Source: Streptomyces sp. NA04227
GTDB taxonomy: Bacteria; Actinomycetota; Actinomycetes; Streptomycetales; Streptomycetaceae
Direction of reading: 5' to 3'
NCBI RefSeq assembly: GCF_013364195.1
Contig: NZ_CP054918.1
Coordinates: 3,275,001-3,339,000 of the forward strand
DNA: 64,000 nt
Of this stretch, positions 5,835-14,144 are shown in pieces (within the stretch, counting starts at the first letter, position 1; each line of letters begins with the position of its first letter). The notes below the pieces were generated by a model. It was not told the origin of the DNA. It made no database searches and worked only from the letters and a program-made list of their open reading frames with translations. Both the position numbers and the translations under genes were made by a program.

Positions 5835-7916
5835 TCAGGCGGCCGCCCGGTCGGCATCACGGCGCGTGATGGCGGCGACGACGTCGGCCCGCTTGATGCC
5901 GCGGCGCGTGGTCTTCTCCTCGTCGTCGTTCGTGCCCCACACGTCCCGCACGGTGATGCCCCATGGCTTGAGCGCGGCCGTCACGTTGGCGCTTGTCCAT
6001 CCGGTGTAGACGTCCGGGCGCAGCTCGCCGAGGCGGGCGGCGACACGCTCGTTCCACACCTGGTCTTCGGCGGCGTCGATGACCGTGACGACGTCGGCGA
6101 GCATGTCGACGCCTGCGGCCGCGGCCGGCCCCTCGCCGAGGGCGTGCCCGGTGATGTTGCCGTACTCCTCACGCATCCGGCGGGCGCGCGCGGCGACTTG
6201 CTCGGCGCCGACAGCGTCGACGAACGCCGAGGCGACGATGCGCGGGTCGTCGCCCTCGCCGGACATCCAGCAGATGCCGAGGTCGAGCCGGCTGAACATG
6301 GTCGAGCGGATACCGGACTTGTACGCGCCAGTCCCGAGCACCATGTCGTTGGCCTGGTGGTTCATCACCTTCAGGCAGAACCGCAGCACGGCGTTCGCCG
6401 AGATGCCCGGCGGCAGCGACTTCGCGTCGGGGCGCTGCGTGGCGAACAGTCCGACGATGCCGAGCGCCGGCCCGCGCTTCGTGATGTCGGTGCAGATCGA
6501 TTCGATCTCGGCGCCGTACTTCTCGTCCTCGAACGGCACTTGGCACTCGTCGAGCCCGACGACGATCGGGTGCAGCCCGTACCGCTTGTCGCTCGCGAGC
6601 GCCGGCGTCACCTTCGACTCGGGGCAGATCGAGCGAGGCAGCGACTTGATCACCTTCGCCCGGCGCCGCAGCTCCTCGCGCAGCTCGCGCAGGGCGTGCA
6701 GCACGTACTCGATGTCCTCGGGCTCGTCGCCGGCCCGGTAGCGGTGGCAGACCGGTTCGAGGGCGCCGAGGTCGCCGGTCCCCTTGAAGTCGAACGCGTA
6801 CAGCGCGGCCCGCGGGTCAAGCGCGGCGATCAGCAGGAACAGCCGCAACAGGAACGTCTTGCCCATGCGCGGGATCGAGCCGATCACGATCGCCGCGAAC
6901 ATCAGCGTCACGGACATGTCCCGCATGCGCTGGTCGTTGCCGAACACGACGGGCCGGAACAGGTCGACCTGACCGGACTTGAGCAGCGGCCACGCCGGTT
7001 TCTTCGTCTCGTTCATCGGCCGGTCGCCGACGTACAACACGAGGCGCCCCTGATGCTCGTCGGGATCGCCCGCCGGCCACACGCAGCCGAGCTTGCGCCG
7101 CAGGCCCGAGGCGAGCGCCTCGCGCTTCTCCATGACGTCCTCGGGCACGACGCCGTACGGCAGATCGAGGTCGGCACGGTAGCCCGGACCGTCGCGGGTG
7201 ATCTCGGCCGTAAAGCGCATGCCGTCCATGTCGCCGCCCTTCTTGATCGCGGCGCTGATCTTCTGGTTGCCGATCGAGTCGAGCCCGCGCAGGACGATCG
7301 AGCTGGTCAGCTTCTGCACCTCGGTACGCAGCACGGCCGGCCCGATGACGGGCGCGTCCTGGTGCTGCCCGAGGAACCCGAGGGTGAGCACGCCGCCGGC
7401 GGCGAACACGTACAGGAAGTCGGGCGCCATGACGTACAGCCACAGGGCGAACCCGAGGCCGAACACCGCGGCGACGACCGTGACGAACAGGCGCAGGCGG
7501 ACCCGGCCGGCGCGCAGCCGCGCCAACTTCAGGTACTCGTCGACGTCCTCGGTCCGCACGGCCCAGTCGCGCAGCGGCGCCGCCTCACGGTCCCACACCC
7601 AACGGTCCGTGGCCGTGACGAACCGGCAGGCGCCCCGCGGCGCCATCATCGTCAACTGCGTCGCGTACCAGGGCGCCCGCAGCCCGTGATACAGCGAGGC
7701 GTACCCGGCGCGGCTGCTCGCCTGCCGGGCGGTGGCGAGGAAATCGCGCCGACTGGTCAGCCATGAGGCGATGATCGGGCGGCGCCGCTCGGTGTGCACG
7801 CCGGGCGCAGGCAACTTCGGGTTGTCGACGAGTACGGGCGTACTCGGCTGCTCGGGCTCGACGGGTACGGGTGTACTCGATCGGGTGTCTGCCGGGGGCA
7901 CGGCGGTGTCGGTCAT
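5835..7916 (-). CDS. FtsK/SpoIIIE-type conjugative DNA translocase (TraB/TraSA-like)
   Basis: A 693-aa protein starting at ATG 7916. About 140 cytoplasmic residues are followed by two membrane helices (about 143-183: LFVTVVAAVFGLGFALWLYV and FLYVFAAGGVLTLGFLG), then a RecA-like motor with Walker A GSIPRMGKT near 345-353 and Walker B IVVGLDE near 450, plus LFATQRPDAKSLPPGI, typical of FtsK/TraB motors. The C-terminal 60 residues (TGWTSANVTAALKPWGI) look like a winged helix, the DNA-recognition domain of TraB proteins. TraB alone moves double-stranded DNA between mycelia in Streptomyces conjugation. Encoded in the leftward operon downstream of three Spd-like membrane genes. Confidence 0.9.
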   Translation of the reverse strand: MTDTAVPPADTRSSTPVPVEPEQPSTPVLVDNPKLPAPGVHTERRRPIIASWLTSRRDFLATARQASSRAGYASLYHGLRAPWYATQLTMMAPRGACRFVTATDRWVWDREAAPLRDWAVRTEDVDEYLKLARLRAGRVRLRLFVTVVAAVFGLGFALWLYVMAPDFLYVFAAGGVLTLGFLGQHQDAPVIGPAVLRTEVQKLTSSIVLRGLDSIGNQKISAAIKKGGDMDGMRFTAEITRDGPGYRADLDLPYGVVPEDVMEKREALASGLRRKLGCVWPAGDPDEHQGRLVLYVGDRPMNETKKPAWPLLKSGQVDLFRPVVFGNDQRMRDMSVTLMFAAIVIGSIPRMGKTFLLRLFLLIAALDPRAALYAFDFKGTGDLGALEPVCHRYRAGDEPEDIEYVLHALRELREELRRRAKVIKSLPRSICPESKVTPALASDKRYGLHPIVVGLDECQVPFEDEKYGAEIESICTDITKRGPALGIVGLFATQRPDAKSLPPGISANAVLRFCLKVMNHQANDMVLGTGAYKSGIRSTMFSRLDLGICWMSGEGDDPRIVASAFVDAVGAEQVAARARRMREEYGNITGHALGEGPAAAAGVDMLADVVTVIDAAEDQVWNERVAARLGELRPDVYTGWTSANVTAALKPWGITVRDVWGTNDDEEKTTRRGIKRADVVAAITRRDADRAAA

Positions 7917-7997
7917 GATGGTGCTCCGGTTGCTCAGATGGTGATCGGAAGCACGGGGCGGTCGTGTCCGCGCGAGGTCCGGCCGCCCCGTGGCGTA

Positions 7998-8309
7998 TCA
8001 GCGGTCGTTCTGGAAGTCGCGCAGCAGCGAGCGCAGGACGACGAGACAAGCGGTCGCGCATACGCCGCCGATGGCGACCGCGACCGAGGCGACGGCGAGC
8101 GCGAGCGCACAGACGGACACGACGCCGCCGATCGTCAGCCACTTGAACGCGTTGAACTGCTGCCGCGGCGCCTGGTGCTGGCACTGGTGCGGCTGTACCG
8201 CCTGCATGAGCTGCTGCGCCTGCAGCACGGCGGCGATGAGCTTGAGCTGCTCGGAGTTGTCGGCCGCCTCGACAGCCTCGCGCGCAGCCTTGTCGAGGTC
8301 GTCGTTCAC
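7998..8309 (-). CDS. Spd-like small membrane protein (103 aa)
   Basis: GTG start at 8309, overlapping the previous stop as GTGA. The N-terminal half is charged and helical (NDDLDKAAREAVEAADNSEQ) with a His/Gln-rich stretch (QPHQCQHQAPRQQ). The C-terminal half has two adjacent membrane helices (WLTIGGVVSVCALALAVASV and AVAIGGVCATACLVVL). Position directly before traB and the topology fit the small spread (spd) proteins of AICEs, which act in intramycelial plasmid spread. No specific family name is certain. Confidence 0.7.
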   Translation of the reverse strand: MNDDLDKAAREAVEAADNSEQLKLIAAVLQAQQLMQAVQPHQCQHQAPRQQFNAFKWLTIGGVVSVCALALAVASVAVAIGGVCATACLVVLRSLLRDFQNDR

Positions 8310-8479
8310 CGCGCCCACCTGCGCAGACCATGCAGCCACGGACGGGCGACGAGCCCGAGCGCGAACGCGACGACGACGGGCTGCGAGGCGACGGCGGCGA
8401 CCAGGGCGACGACGAGCGCGAGCAGCGACGGGAAGGCGATGAGCAGCCCGAGCAGCGCGCCAAGGATGAGCCACTTCAC
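8306..8479 (-). CDS. Very small membrane protein (57 aa), Spd-like
   Basis: GTG start at 8479 behind an excellent GGAGG seven bases upstream. The stop overlaps the next start as GTGA, and its own start overlaps the previous stop in the same way. The product is almost entirely two hydrophobic helices (KWLILGALLGLLIAFPSLLA and VVALVAAVASQPVVVAFALG) with a basic tail (LHGLRRWAR). Likely part of the Spd set. The overlaps on both sides and the strong ribosome binding site support it despite its size. Confidence 0.7.
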   Translation of the reverse strand: MKWLILGALLGLLIAFPSLLALVVALVAAVASQPVVVAFALGLVARPWLHGLRRWAR

Positions 8480-9270
8480 GGCCGCACCTCCTGCCGCGCG
8501 CGGGCGTCGACGAACGCGCGGAACGCGTTCTGCAGCGCCTCGGCGCGAGGCTGCCCGCACCGCACCCGGTCCTTGATAACCCGGATCGAGGGCACCTCGC
8601 CGGCGAGCAGCTCGTCGCGGAACTGCTGTGCGGTGTCGCCGAGCCCGAACGCTGCGAGCGGGTCGACCTCGTCGACGGGTACGTCGGGCGCGGGCGCCTC
8701 GGGCACGTACTCGGCGCGTACCTCGGCGCGGGCGCGGGACGCCTCGGCGGCGACCGCCGGCCGCGACGCGACCGCCTTGGGACGGGCCATGATCGGCAGC
8801 AGCCGCGCCCCGGCGGGTACGACCTCGGGTACGGGCTGCGGAAGCGTCGGCCGCTCCGGGTACGCCTCGGGCACCCGCTCGACCTCGACGGGCACGGCGT
8901 ACTCGACGGCGGGCTCGGCGGCTGCCTGGTGCTCGTCGCGCGCCAGTGCGTGAGTACGCCACAGCGCCACCGGAACGAGCAGCGAGACGACCGTGACGAG
9001 TTCGAGCGTCACGTGCACTACGCCCGCTTCGAGGGCGTGAGCGGCGACCTGCGCGGCGCACATCAGCACGAGCGACAGGGCGACGTCGAGCGGCCGGAAC
9101 CACTTGAGCGCGGCGATCACATAGCAGTCGATGCTCATCGGCAGCATGACGGCGATCGGCGGCCGCGCGCCGAGCCGACGCGCGAGCTCGTACTCGGCGA
9201 TCGCGGTGTACGCGAGCCCGGCCGCGGTCGACGCCCGCCGGATCCATGTACGGGTCGGGTCGGTGCTCAC
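8476..9270 (-). CDS. Spd-type membrane protein, DUF2637-like (264 aa)
   Basis: GTG start at 9270, overlapping the upstream stop as GTGA. Residues about 15-105 hold four hydrophobic segments with the pattern AGLAYTAIAEYELARRLG, AVMLPMSIDCYVIAALKW, VALSLVLMCAAQVAAHAL and VTLELVTVVSLLVPVALW. The 'LPxSID' segment and spacing resemble the DUF2637 (SpdB) membrane family of Streptomyces conjugative elements. The rest is a cytoplasmic Pro/Glu/Ala-rich linker and a C-terminal helix-turn-helix-like end (AGEVPSIRVIKDRVRCGQPRA). The DUF2637 link is pattern-based. Confidence 0.72.
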   Translation of the reverse strand: MSTDPTRTWIRRASTAAGLAYTAIAEYELARRLGARPPIAVMLPMSIDCYVIAALKWFRPLDVALSLVLMCAAQVAAHALEAGVVHVTLELVTVVSLLVPVALWRTHALARDEHQAAAEPAVEYAVPVEVERVPEAYPERPTLPQPVPEVVPAGARLLPIMARPKAVASRPAVAAEASRARAEVRAEYVPEAPAPDVPVDEVDPLAAFGLGDTAQQFRDELLAGEVPSIRVIKDRVRCGQPRAEALQNAFRAFVDARARQEVRP

Positions 9271-9860
9271 GCGCGTGCACCGCCCTCGATGTCGACGGCC
9301 CGCAGCAGAATGCGCAGAGCCTCGGTCACGGCGCCGTACGCCTGGTTCAGGGCGAACACGTCGCTGTAGTCCACGCGGGCGTAGTCGAGCAGCAGCCGGC
9401 GCGCGACGCGGGCGGCGACGTCGGTGTTGCTCGGCTCGCGCAGCCGGTCGCGCACTCTGTCGGCGTCGGCGCCGTGCAGGGGCTCTCGAACGTCGGCCGC
9501 CGGCCGGGCGCTCGCGGCGAGCTGCCTGCGCAGGGCACGCAGCTTCGGCAGGAACACCTCGGTGTCGTCGATCAGCTTGTCGAGGCCGGCGAGGTCGAGT
9601 TCGGCGCCGTGGTTGTCCTCGCTGAAGACGGCGACGACGGGCTCGTCTTCCTCGGTGCGGAACAGGTACGCGTGGAAGTTGGCGCCGCCGTTCACGGTGG
9701 TGAGTTCGGCGCGCTCGCTCACGCAGTAGTCGGCACGGTGGCCGGGGTCCTTGCACCAGGACGGGCAGGCGTTCGGCACGCCGTCGAGCGCGAGCGGCGC
9801 CACGGTGTACGGAATGGGCTGGTCGACGGGCCAGTCGATGGCAGATACGGTGTGGCTCAT
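9267..9860 (-). CDS. DUF6907-like protein, first gene of the AICE transfer operon
   Basis: A 197-aa protein from ATG 9860 behind AGGAG at 8-nt spacing. It contains CPSWCKDPGH, followed by a hydrophilic beta-rich stretch (AELTTVNGGANFHAYLFR), the layout of the DUF6907 family common on Streptomyces elements. The C-terminal half is helical. Cytoplasmic, no membrane segment. Its stop overlaps the next start as GTGA. Role in transfer or regulation unknown. The upstream 200 bp up to attR should hold the operon promoter; GTACGC and GCGTAC (9944-9958) form a short dyad there. Confidence 0.75.
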   Translation of the reverse strand: MSHTVSAIDWPVDQPIPYTVAPLALDGVPNACPSWCKDPGHRADYCVSERAELTTVNGGANFHAYLFRTEEDEPVVAVFSEDNHGAELDLAGLDKLIDDTEVFLPKLRALRRQLAASARPAADVREPLHGADADRVRDRLREPSNTDVAARVARRLLLDYARVDYSDVFALNQAYGAVTEALRILLRAVDIEGGARA

Positions 9861-10069
9861 GGTTCGGACTCCTGCTGAGTAGGGGTCCGGCCGTAGGCGC
9901 CGCCGATCATGTCTCCGCATGTGGCGGCGCCGCCCTGTTTCTCGTACGCACCGCGTACACGTGAGAACGGGATTGGCCGGGATAACTGGGGATATGGCGA
10001 GATGCCGTTTCCGCAGGTCAACCGGCCTGTGAGTGGTCTACAGCAGGTCAAGCGAGGGGCCTAAATGAC

Positions 10070-10114
10070 CTCGTAATGCGTAGGTCTCGGGTTCGAATCC
10101 CGAAGGCGGCTCCA
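10070..10114 (+). tRNA. 3' half of tRNA-Thr(CGT): attR of the integrated element
   Basis: The sequence gives the anticodon loop CTCGTAA (10070-10076, anticodon CGT), stem TGCGT, a complete T arm (TCGGG, TTCGAAT, CCCGA), the acceptor 3' strand AGGCGGC, discriminator T and an encoded CCA (10112-10114). The 5' anticodon-stem strand expected (ACGCA) is missing: the bases before 10070 are AAATGAC. The gene is therefore a 3' fragment created by site-specific integration, and the intact tRNA should lie at the left end of the element. The core of the att site runs from about 10070 to 10114. Confidence 0.88.
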
Positions 10115-10118
10115 CTGG

Positions 10119-10150
10119 AACCCCAGTTCAGATCTCCCTGAACTGGGGTT
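10119..10150 (+). terminator. Terminator of the tRNA-Thr gene
   Basis: AACCCCAGTTCA (10119-10130) and TGAACTGGGGTT (10139-10150) form a perfect 12-bp stem with an 8-nt loop and a trailing TT. It sits five bases after the CCA end. The remaining spacer to 10326 shows no gene. Confidence 0.85.
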
Positions 10151-10326
10151 TTCCGTTTCAGTGGAGGCGACGACTACGCCGTGTGCGGGCGGCACGATCG
10201 CCAACGTGGCGCCCCCACGTGGTGCCCGAGCCGAGACGCGGAGGAGCTATCGGCCCCGCCGCGATCTTGCGGCAGGGCGGGGCCGTGGCAGTGAGGCGCG
10301 GGCACGCCGTGGTGGTGCGGCGGTTG

Positions 10327-12036
10327 TTATGAGCAGTGGGTGTTCTCGCGCGGGGCCCTGCCAGTGGTCAGGTAGGTGTTCACCGCTGCGTCGACGCAGG
10401 CGCTGCCTCGGTTGTAGGCGGTGTGGCCGTCGCCTTCGTAGGTGAGGAGGGTGGCCGAGTCGAGTTGGGTGGCGAGGGAGCGGGCCCAGCCGTAGGGGGT
10501 GGCGGGGTCGCGGGTGGTGCCGACGACCAGGATGGGGGCCGCGCCGCGGGCCTCGATGCGGCGGGGTTTGCCGGTGGGCTTGGTCGGCCAGTAGGAGCAG
10601 TTCAGGGCGGACCAGGCCAGGCCGCGGCCGAAGACCGGGGAGGCCTTCTCGAAGGTGGGCAGTGCTGCGGTGACCTCGTCGGGGGAGCCGAAGGCGGGTG
10701 GCAGGTCCAGGCAGTTGACGGCGGCGTTGGCGTACATCAGGTTCGTGTACTTGCCGTCCGTCTCGCGCTGGTAGTAGCTGTCCGAGAGGGCGAGCAGGCT
10801 GGTGCCGTCCTTCTTCTTCATGGCCGCGTTCAGGGCCGCGCGCAGTTGTGACCAGGCGGCCTCGTCGTACATCGCCGCGATCACCCCCGTCGTCGCCAGT
10901 GCCTCGGTGAGGGGGCGCTGCTTCGAGGAGGTGCGCAGGGGCTTGGCGTCGGCGCGTTCGAAGAAGGCGGCCAGGTTCGCGGTCGCCTTGGGCAGTGCGG
11001 TGCCCTTGGGGCCCAGCGGGCAGTCGGGACGGCGTACGCAGTCCTTGGCGAAGGACTGGAAGGCCGTCTCGAACCCGGCCGTCTGGTCCTGGTTCATCCG
11101 GCGGGCCGAGAGCGCGGGGTCCATCGCGCCGTCGAGCACCAGGCGGCCGACCCGGTCCGGGAACAGGCCTGCGTACGTCGCGCCGAGGAACGTGCCGTAC
11201 GACGCTCCCACGTAGTTCAGCCGCCGGTCCCCCAGCAGTGCGCGCAGCATGTCCATGTCGCGGGCGGCCTCCACCGTCGACATGTGCGGCAGCAACTCCG
11301 CCGAGCGGCGCTCGCAGCCCTGCGCGAACTTCTTGTACGCCGCCACGAGGGCGTCCTGCTCGGCCTTGCTGTCGGGGGTTACGTCGGTACGGACGTACGC
11401 GTCCATCCCCTTGGCGTCCAGACAGGTGACCGGTTCGCTGCGGCCCACGCCGCGCGGGTCGAGGGCGACCATGTCGTAGGTGCCACGGACCTTCGCGGGG
11501 TAGCCGAGGGCCGCGTACGACTGGAGGTAGCCGATGGCCGAGGCGCCGGGACCGCCCGGGTTGACCAGGAGCGAGCCCTGGCGGCGGCCGTTCGCGGTCG
11601 CCTTCTTGCGCGAGACGGCCAGTTCCACGTGGCCGCGCGAGGGCTGCTCGTAGTCCAGCGGCGCCTTCATCGTCGCGCACTGGAAACCTTCGCCGCCGCA
11701 GCTGCGCCACGACAACTTCTGCTCGTAGTACTTGCTCAGGGACGGCGGGGTCTTCTCGGGCAGCGCGGCCATCGAGGCGTCGGTGTGCGAGCCGGTCGAG
11801 GTGCATGCGGCGGTGGAGGTGGCGAGCAGGGTGAGGGCGGAGAGGGTGCCGAGGAGGTGGGTGGTGCGGGGGGAGGTGGGGAGGGGGCGGCTGCGGCTGA
11901 GGTCGGAGCCAGGGGCGTTCGCGGTGCGGGGGGCGCGGGTGGGGCGGGGGCCGAGAAGGGTGGGGAGGCCGCGCAGCGGGCCTGCCGTGCGGGAGGGGGT
12001 GGGACGGCGACGGCGGCCGCTGGGGCTGGAGTTCAT
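10327..12036 (-). CDS. Secreted tripeptidyl aminopeptidase-like alpha/beta hydrolase (lipoprotein)
   Basis: A 569-aa protein starting at ATG 12036. An unusually long basic N-terminus (SSPSGRRRRPTPSR) leads to a hydrophobic segment ending in a lipobox-like STAAC (LGTLSALTLLATSTAAC), so it is probably a cell-surface lipoprotein. Family S33/TAP features: oxyanion-side NPGGPGAS, nucleophile elbow GASYGT, the acid in TTRDPATPY and the His in EGDGHTAY. It removes N-terminal peptides from extracellular proteins, as in SlpD/SlpE/Tap. No good ribosome binding site is seen; starts further upstream would read through proline-rich noise. First chromosomal gene beside attR. Confidence 0.85.
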   Translation of the reverse strand: MNSSPSGRRRRPTPSRTAGPLRGLPTLLGPRPTRAPRTANAPGSDLSRSRPLPTSPRTTHLLGTLSALTLLATSTAACTSTGSHTDASMAALPEKTPPSLSKYYEQKLSWRSCGGEGFQCATMKAPLDYEQPSRGHVELAVSRKKATANGRRQGSLLVNPGGPGASAIGYLQSYAALGYPAKVRGTYDMVALDPRGVGRSEPVTCLDAKGMDAYVRTDVTPDSKAEQDALVAAYKKFAQGCERRSAELLPHMSTVEAARDMDMLRALLGDRRLNYVGASYGTFLGATYAGLFPDRVGRLVLDGAMDPALSARRMNQDQTAGFETAFQSFAKDCVRRPDCPLGPKGTALPKATANLAAFFERADAKPLRTSSKQRPLTEALATTGVIAAMYDEAAWSQLRAALNAAMKKKDGTSLLALSDSYYQRETDGKYTNLMYANAAVNCLDLPPAFGSPDEVTAALPTFEKASPVFGRGLAWSALNCSYWPTKPTGKPRRIEARGAAPILVVGTTRDPATPYGWARSLATQLDSATLLTYEGDGHTAYNRGSACVDAAVNTYLTTGRAPRENTHCS

Positions 12037-12345
12037 TCGGCGAGGGTAACTGTGCGCGTTGTGATGGTCACTTGAGGTGGAGGGGGTGGGGGTGGCGCGT
12101 ATGGGTGATGGTTGGTGGGGGATGTGGGTGGGGGGCTGCTGTGGGGTTCGGTCACCCTCGCGCCTTGGGGGGCCTCCCCCTCCCCCCTCCCCTCCCTCCC
12201 CATCTCCCCCACGCCGCCCCCACTCCGCCCAACACAAGTCACCTCAGGTGCTCAGCCCACCCTGAACGACCCACAGAGCAGCCCAACTCCCGCCCCGCCA
12301 CCACCCTCCCCTCTCTCACAACTCGTCCCGCCTCACTCCGCCGCC
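12037..12345. other. Intergenic region with long homopurine/homopyrimidine tracts
   Basis: Lies between holB (ends 12346) and the peptidase start. It holds a G-rich stretch (about 12075-12150) and an almost pure C/T tract at 12173-12212; on the minus (transcribed) strand the latter is many G3-G5 runs. No gene is seen. G-quadruplex or slipped-strand structures are plausible. Confidence 0.6.
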
Positions 12346-13551
12346 TCACCCCGCCCGCAGCGCCAACGTCATCGCCTCCACCGCGAGCAGCGGTGCGACG
12401 TTGCTGCTCAAAGCCTCCCGGCAGGCGCCGATCGCTTCTATCCGGCGCAGGGTCGACTCGGGTGTGGTCGTGCCTGCCAGCCGAGTCAGGGATTCCTCGG
12501 CGTCGGTGTTGGCCAGGGCGGAGTGGGCACCGAATTGGAGGGCGAGGACGTCGCGGTAGAAGCCGGTCAGGTCGGTGAGGGCGAGGTCGAGGCTGTCGCG
12601 CTGGGTGCGGGTGCGGCGGCGCTTCTGTTTGTCCTCCAGTTCCTTCATGACGCCTGCCGTGCCGCGGGGCATGCGGCCGCCGCTCTGCGCGCCCAGCGCC
12701 GCCTTCAACTCCTCGGTCTCCTTCGCGTCGGTCTCCTCGGCGAGTTGTGCCGCCTCTTCCGCCGCCGCGTCGACCAGTTCCTGTGCGGCTCGTAGGGCCC
12801 CGCCAACGTCCGCCACTCGGAGCGGGAGCTTCAGGACCGCGGCGCGGCGGGACCGGGCCCGTTCGTCGGTCGCCAGGCGGCGTGCCCTGTCGATGTGTCC
12901 CTGGGTGGCCCGGGCCGCTGTCGCCGCCCGGTCCGGATCGATGCCGTCACTGCGTACGAGCACATCGGCCACCGCGTCCACGGGCGGCGTGCGCAAGGTG
13001 AGGAGACGGCAGCGGGAGCGGATCGTGGGCAGCACGTCCTCGATGGAGGGGGCGCACAGCAGCCAGACGGTGCGCGGAGCCGGTTCCTCCACGGCTTTGA
13101 GGAGGACGTTGCCCGCGCCTTCGGTGAGCCGGTCCGCGTCTTCCAGGACGATGACCTGCCAGCGTCCTCCGGCCGGGGAGAGCTGCGCCCGGCGGACCAG
13201 GTCGCGGGTCTCCTTCACACCGATGGACAGGAGATCGGTACGGATTACCTCCACGTCCGCGTGCGTACCGCCCAGCGAGGTGTGACAGCCGTCGCAGAAC
13301 CCACAGCCCGGCGAGCCGCCGAGCGCCCGGTCGGGGCTCACACATTGCAGCGCCGCCGCGAAGGCGCGCGCCGCCGTGGCCCGGCCCGCGCCGGGCGGAC
13401 CCGTGAACAGCCAGGCGTGCGTCATCTTCGACGCCTCAGGGGGCGCCTCTCCCCTGTCGACGGCTGTGACGAGCGCGTCGGCGTCCCGTGCCGCGGCATC
13501 CAGCTGCTCCGCGACATACTCCTGGCCCACCAGGTCGTCCCACACCGTCAT
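12346..13551 (-). CDS. holB: DNA polymerase III delta' subunit
   Basis: A 401-aa protein from ATG 13551 with GGAGGGGG upstream. AAA+ clamp-loader fold: a P-loop variant GPPGAGRAT (Arg instead of the catalytic Lys, as expected for a delta'-type non-hydrolysing subunit), a zinc module with Cys spaced C, then GCGFCDGC, the LEDADRLT segment, sensor LKAVEEP and the SRC motif (IRSRCR). The C-terminal domain III is helical and charged. It loads the beta clamp with delta and tau/gamma. Followed by the peptidase gene and preceded by tmk, as in other Streptomyces. Confidence 0.93.
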   Translation of the reverse strand: MTVWDDLVGQEYVAEQLDAAARDADALVTAVDRGEAPPEASKMTHAWLFTGPPGAGRATAARAFAAALQCVSPDRALGGSPGCGFCDGCHTSLGGTHADVEVIRTDLLSIGVKETRDLVRRAQLSPAGGRWQVIVLEDADRLTEGAGNVLLKAVEEPAPRTVWLLCAPSIEDVLPTIRSRCRLLTLRTPPVDAVADVLVRSDGIDPDRAATAARATQGHIDRARRLATDERARSRRAAVLKLPLRVADVGGALRAAQELVDAAAEEAAQLAEETDAKETEELKAALGAQSGGRMPRGTAGVMKELEDKQKRRRTRTQRDSLDLALTDLTGFYRDVLALQFGAHSALANTDAEESLTRLAGTTTPESTLRRIEAIGACREALSSNVAPLLAVEAMTLALRAG

Positions 13552-13756
13552 GGGTACGTCACCCCCTCCTGTCCTCTCCTCGTACTTCGCTCCGTACGGC
13601 CGCTGAGCAGGGCCGCCCGCTTCGGTGGGACGCATGCCGCCGCGGATCTGCCGACCATCTGACCTGCGGACAACGCACCGATGGCCGGCCGTTGCCGACC
13701 GTCGGCTTTCGCGTCCGAGGCCCATTCTGGTGCACAGCTCCGACAACCGGGCGGCC

Positions 13757-13765
13757 TGTGGATAA
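13757..13765 (-). promoter_or_regulatory. Exact DnaA box (TTATCCACA) upstream of holB
   Basis: TGTGGATAA on the plus strand equals TTATCCACA on the minus strand. It is embedded in the wider CCTGTGGATAACTC context also seen at 36362. Intergenic, 206 bp before holB. Box identity is clear; binding is inference. Confidence 0.55.
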
Positions 13766-13883
13766 CTCCCGCGCACCTGGGCGGAGATGCCCCTCGGCCA
13801 GGTGCGGCGTCCTCATCCACAGGCCCTCGACAGCTCCCAGCACCCGCCCACGCCCCGCCGCCCCAAGCCCGCAGTCGCAGTCG

Positions 13884-13932
13884 CAGCCACAGCCACAGCC
13901 ACAGCCACAGCCACAGCCACAGCCACAGCCAC
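13884..13932. repeat. Hexanucleotide microsatellite (CAGCCA)8
   Basis: Eight consecutive CAGCCA units, preceded by two CAGTCG units. It lies 3' of tmk, beyond its terminator. Likely variable in copy number between strains. Confidence 0.9.
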
Positions 13933-13973
13933 CCAACCCGACCAAGCCCAGCCGCACACAACCCCAGCCACAC

Positions 13974-14014
13974 AAAAAAGGACCCGGGCCCGCCCATCAC
14001 GGCACCCGGGTCCT
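13974..14014 (-). terminator. Rho-independent terminator of tmk
   Basis: On the minus strand, AGGACCCGGG and CCCGGGTCCT form a perfect 10-bp stem followed by TTTTTT (plus-strand A-run 13974-13979). It is 130 nt after the tmk stop. This is one of the few hairpins in the window with a full T-run. Confidence 0.85.
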
Positions 14015-14144
14015 CTCACAACATTCGCCACACGGCCGGTACGGAGAGAGTTCCAGCCCCTCGTACCGGGCCGGAGCCACCTCCACCCCCACAGAGCCAA
14101 CTCACCTCACCGGCAAGCCGACTCCGCAGAAGCCGCCGACTCGA

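Larger units (their letters stand above)
13552..14144. other. tmk-holB intergenic region
   Basis: 593 bp without a gene. It carries a DnaA-like box (13757-13765), a weaker one in opposite orientation, TCATCCACA (13814-13822), the (CAGCCA)8 microsatellite and the tmk terminator. The holB promoter should lie between 13551 and about 13800. Confidence 0.6.

Noticed and set aside
13884..13932. CRISPR-like regular repeat
   Set aside because: It is a contiguous hexanucleotide microsatellite without spacers.
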